Source: Campylobacterales bacterium (GTDB lineage: Bacteria; Campylobacterota; Campylobacteria; Campylobacterales; Nitratiruptoraceae). From it: DNA of 40,246 nt. Location of the stretch: the NCBI GenBank assembly GCA_027082175.1, contig JALWIX010000081.1, forward strand, positions 1-40,246, in the 5' to 3' direction. Below the pieces are notes generated by a model, which had not been told where the DNA came from, did not search any database, and saw only the letters and a program-made list of their open reading frames with translations. Below are positions 39,172 through 40,246 of the stretch, in pieces. The position numbers and the translations under genes are program-made. Position 1 is the first letter of the stretch. Every line of letters begins with the position of its first letter.

Positions 39172-39282
39172 TTAACGCTTGTTCATTCAATATTCTATTG
39201 TTATTAACAAGTGTTAATATTGTTTTAATAGACAGTTAACATTTGTTCACTTTGTCTTTAGTGGAATATTAACATATGTTAA
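39172..39282. promoter_or_regulatory. array of four TetR-operator-like palindromes (consensus TTAACR-N2-TGTTMA)
   Basis: TTAACGCTTGTTCA 39172-39185; TTAACAAGTGTTAA 39204-39217; TTAACATTTGTTCA 39236-39249; TTAACATATGTTAA 39269-39282; start-to-start spacing 32, 32, 33 bp. Confidence 0.8.
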
Positions 39283-39328
39283 CTTAACCATTTTTTATAA
39301 AATTTGTCACAGAGCAGTGTAAATAAAA

Positions 39329-39356
39329 AAGTTTGAAAATTATAGTTTTCAATACT
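39329..39356. other. candidate difH (Xer recombination) site
   Basis: AAGTTTGAAAA-TTATAG-TTTTCAATACT: 11-bp arms around a 6-bp centre, with inner inverted repeat TTGAAAA/TTTTCAA, just upstream of xerH. Confidence 0.65.
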
Positions 39357-39438
39357 AAAATATATAAAAATGGAATTAATAGATAATTTGCTATACTCTT
39401 ATTGTGATATTATCAATACAAAAATTTCAAGGCGATAA

Positions 39439-40246
39439 ATGAGGTATCCTTTAGATTTCAAGGATAATTTTGAAAAGACGCTTCTTTTTTGGATAGAGAG
39501 ATTTATAAGATATAAACTTACGACTCTATCAAATCGTCTTGTAAAAGACAAAAATAGCGTTGCTGAAGTTATCAACTCATTAGTAAAAGGGACATCTTCC
39601 ATAAATGAGCTATCCGCTCTTGTTAAAAAAGCAAGAAACGCAGGTTTAATCGGAATAAACACATACTATAAACCTCTTGAAAAGCTTTACGATTATCTTA
39701 CCAAATTAGGGCTTGCTTCAATGAAAGAGATAGACGAAGAGATGATTATCGATTTTTTAACCTCTTCGACAGGAGGACTTAGCGATGCTTCTAAAAAAAA
39801 TCATCGAATAGCTATGATAAACTTTTTCTCATATATAGATAAACAAAATCTTGAGGATGATGGAAGTTCTCACGTTTTTGGTATTGAGTTAAAAAATTGG
39901 GGAGGACTTAAAGGAAAAGCCGGTCAAAAACTTCCCGTATATTTAACCGAAGAAGAGATATCAAGATTTATAAAAGCTATTGACGTCTACCCTTTTAGAC
40001 AAGAAGTCGCGGCAAGAAACAGAGCTTTGATAAAAACCATTTTATATACGGGTATAAGAGTTTCAGAAGCGACAAACCTAAAAATCAAAGATATTATCCA
40101 AGATGGTGACATATATCTTTTAAAAATCACTGGAAAAGGAAATAAAACAAGAGTAGTTATGATAAAATCAAAGCATATAAAAAAAGATTTAGACGAATGG
40201 CTAAATTTTAGGAATTGTCAAAAAGACCTTCTTTTTTGCAATAAAA
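39439..40246 (+). CDS. xerH: XerH-type tyrosine recombinase (3' end beyond the window)
   Basis: Translation MRYPLDFKDNFEKTLLFWIERFIRYKLTTLSNRLVKDKN...KKARNAGLIGINTYYKPL...STGGLSDASKKNHRIAMINFFSYIDKQN...LIKTILYTGIRVSEATNLKIKDI...GKGNKTRVVMIK; open to window end; resembles Helicobacter XerH. Confidence 0.92.
   Translation, partial: MRYPLDFKDNFEKTLLFWIERFIRYKLTTLSNRLVKDKNSVAEVINSLVKGTSSINELSALVKKARNAGLIGINTYYKPLEKLYDYLTKLGLASMKEIDEEMIIDFLTSSTGGLSDASKKNHRIAMINFFSYIDKQNLEDDGSSHVFGIELKNWGGLKGKAGQKLPVYLTEEEISRFIKAIDVYPFRQEVAARNRALIKTILYTGIRVSEATNLKIKDIIQDGDIYLLKITGKGNKTRVVMIKSKHIKKDLDEWLNFRNCQKDLLFCNK

Noticed and set aside
39172-39282. CRISPR-like regular spacing
   Set aside because: Repeats are only 14 bp, internally palindromic and non-identical, with 18-19 bp between them and no cas genes; fits an operator array.
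1-40246. tRNA or rRNA genes, prophage or insertion sequences
   Set aside because: None recognised by eye in the intergenic gaps; a tRNAscan/Infernal run would be needed to exclude small RNAs fully.

Overview
This 40.2 kb AT-rich window looks like a Campylobacterota (epsilonproteobacterial) chromosome; the call rests on gene content, a XerH-type recombinase and gene order. It is densely packed and mostly core genome. Contents in order: valS 5' part (-), a UvrD-type helicase (+), a nine-gene minus-strand type IV pilus/transformation locus with MSHA-like order (mshI-J-K-L-M-N-x-E-G; the same families as Campylobacter cts genes), era-hslU-hslV-rplI, an FTR-rhodanese fusion, a DUF502-like protein, argG, rsmD, an orphan DppC-like permease, a coiled-coil membrane protein, an aspartoacylase-like enzyme, kdsB, a TrmN6-like methyltransferase, a YkgJ-like protein, a TPR lipoprotein, trpC, a YqeY-like protein, a DksA-like protein, a PomA/MotA gene followed by two PomB/MotB paralogues, an EHD/dynamin-like GTPase, a siroheme sulfite/nitrite reductase-like protein, a degenerate GGDEF-like protein, htpG, a GGCT-like protein, dnaJ/cbpA-hspR, murA, a methyltransferase, a TetR regulator and the start of xerH. 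I see no CRISPR, prophage or transposon, and I recognised no tRNA or rRNA. The strongest non-coding signals are: (1) four 14-bp TetR-operator-like palindromes at 32/32/33-bp spacing between tetR and xerH; (2) a difH-like 28-bp site just upstream of xerH; (3) matching HAIR-like (N7-spaced) elements over the -35 boxes of htpG and dnaJ-hspR; (4) a heptanucleotide tandem repeat in the rplI leader. I found no clearly new multi-gene system. The best candidates for new biology are the operator array beside difH and the one-A/two-B stator operon.
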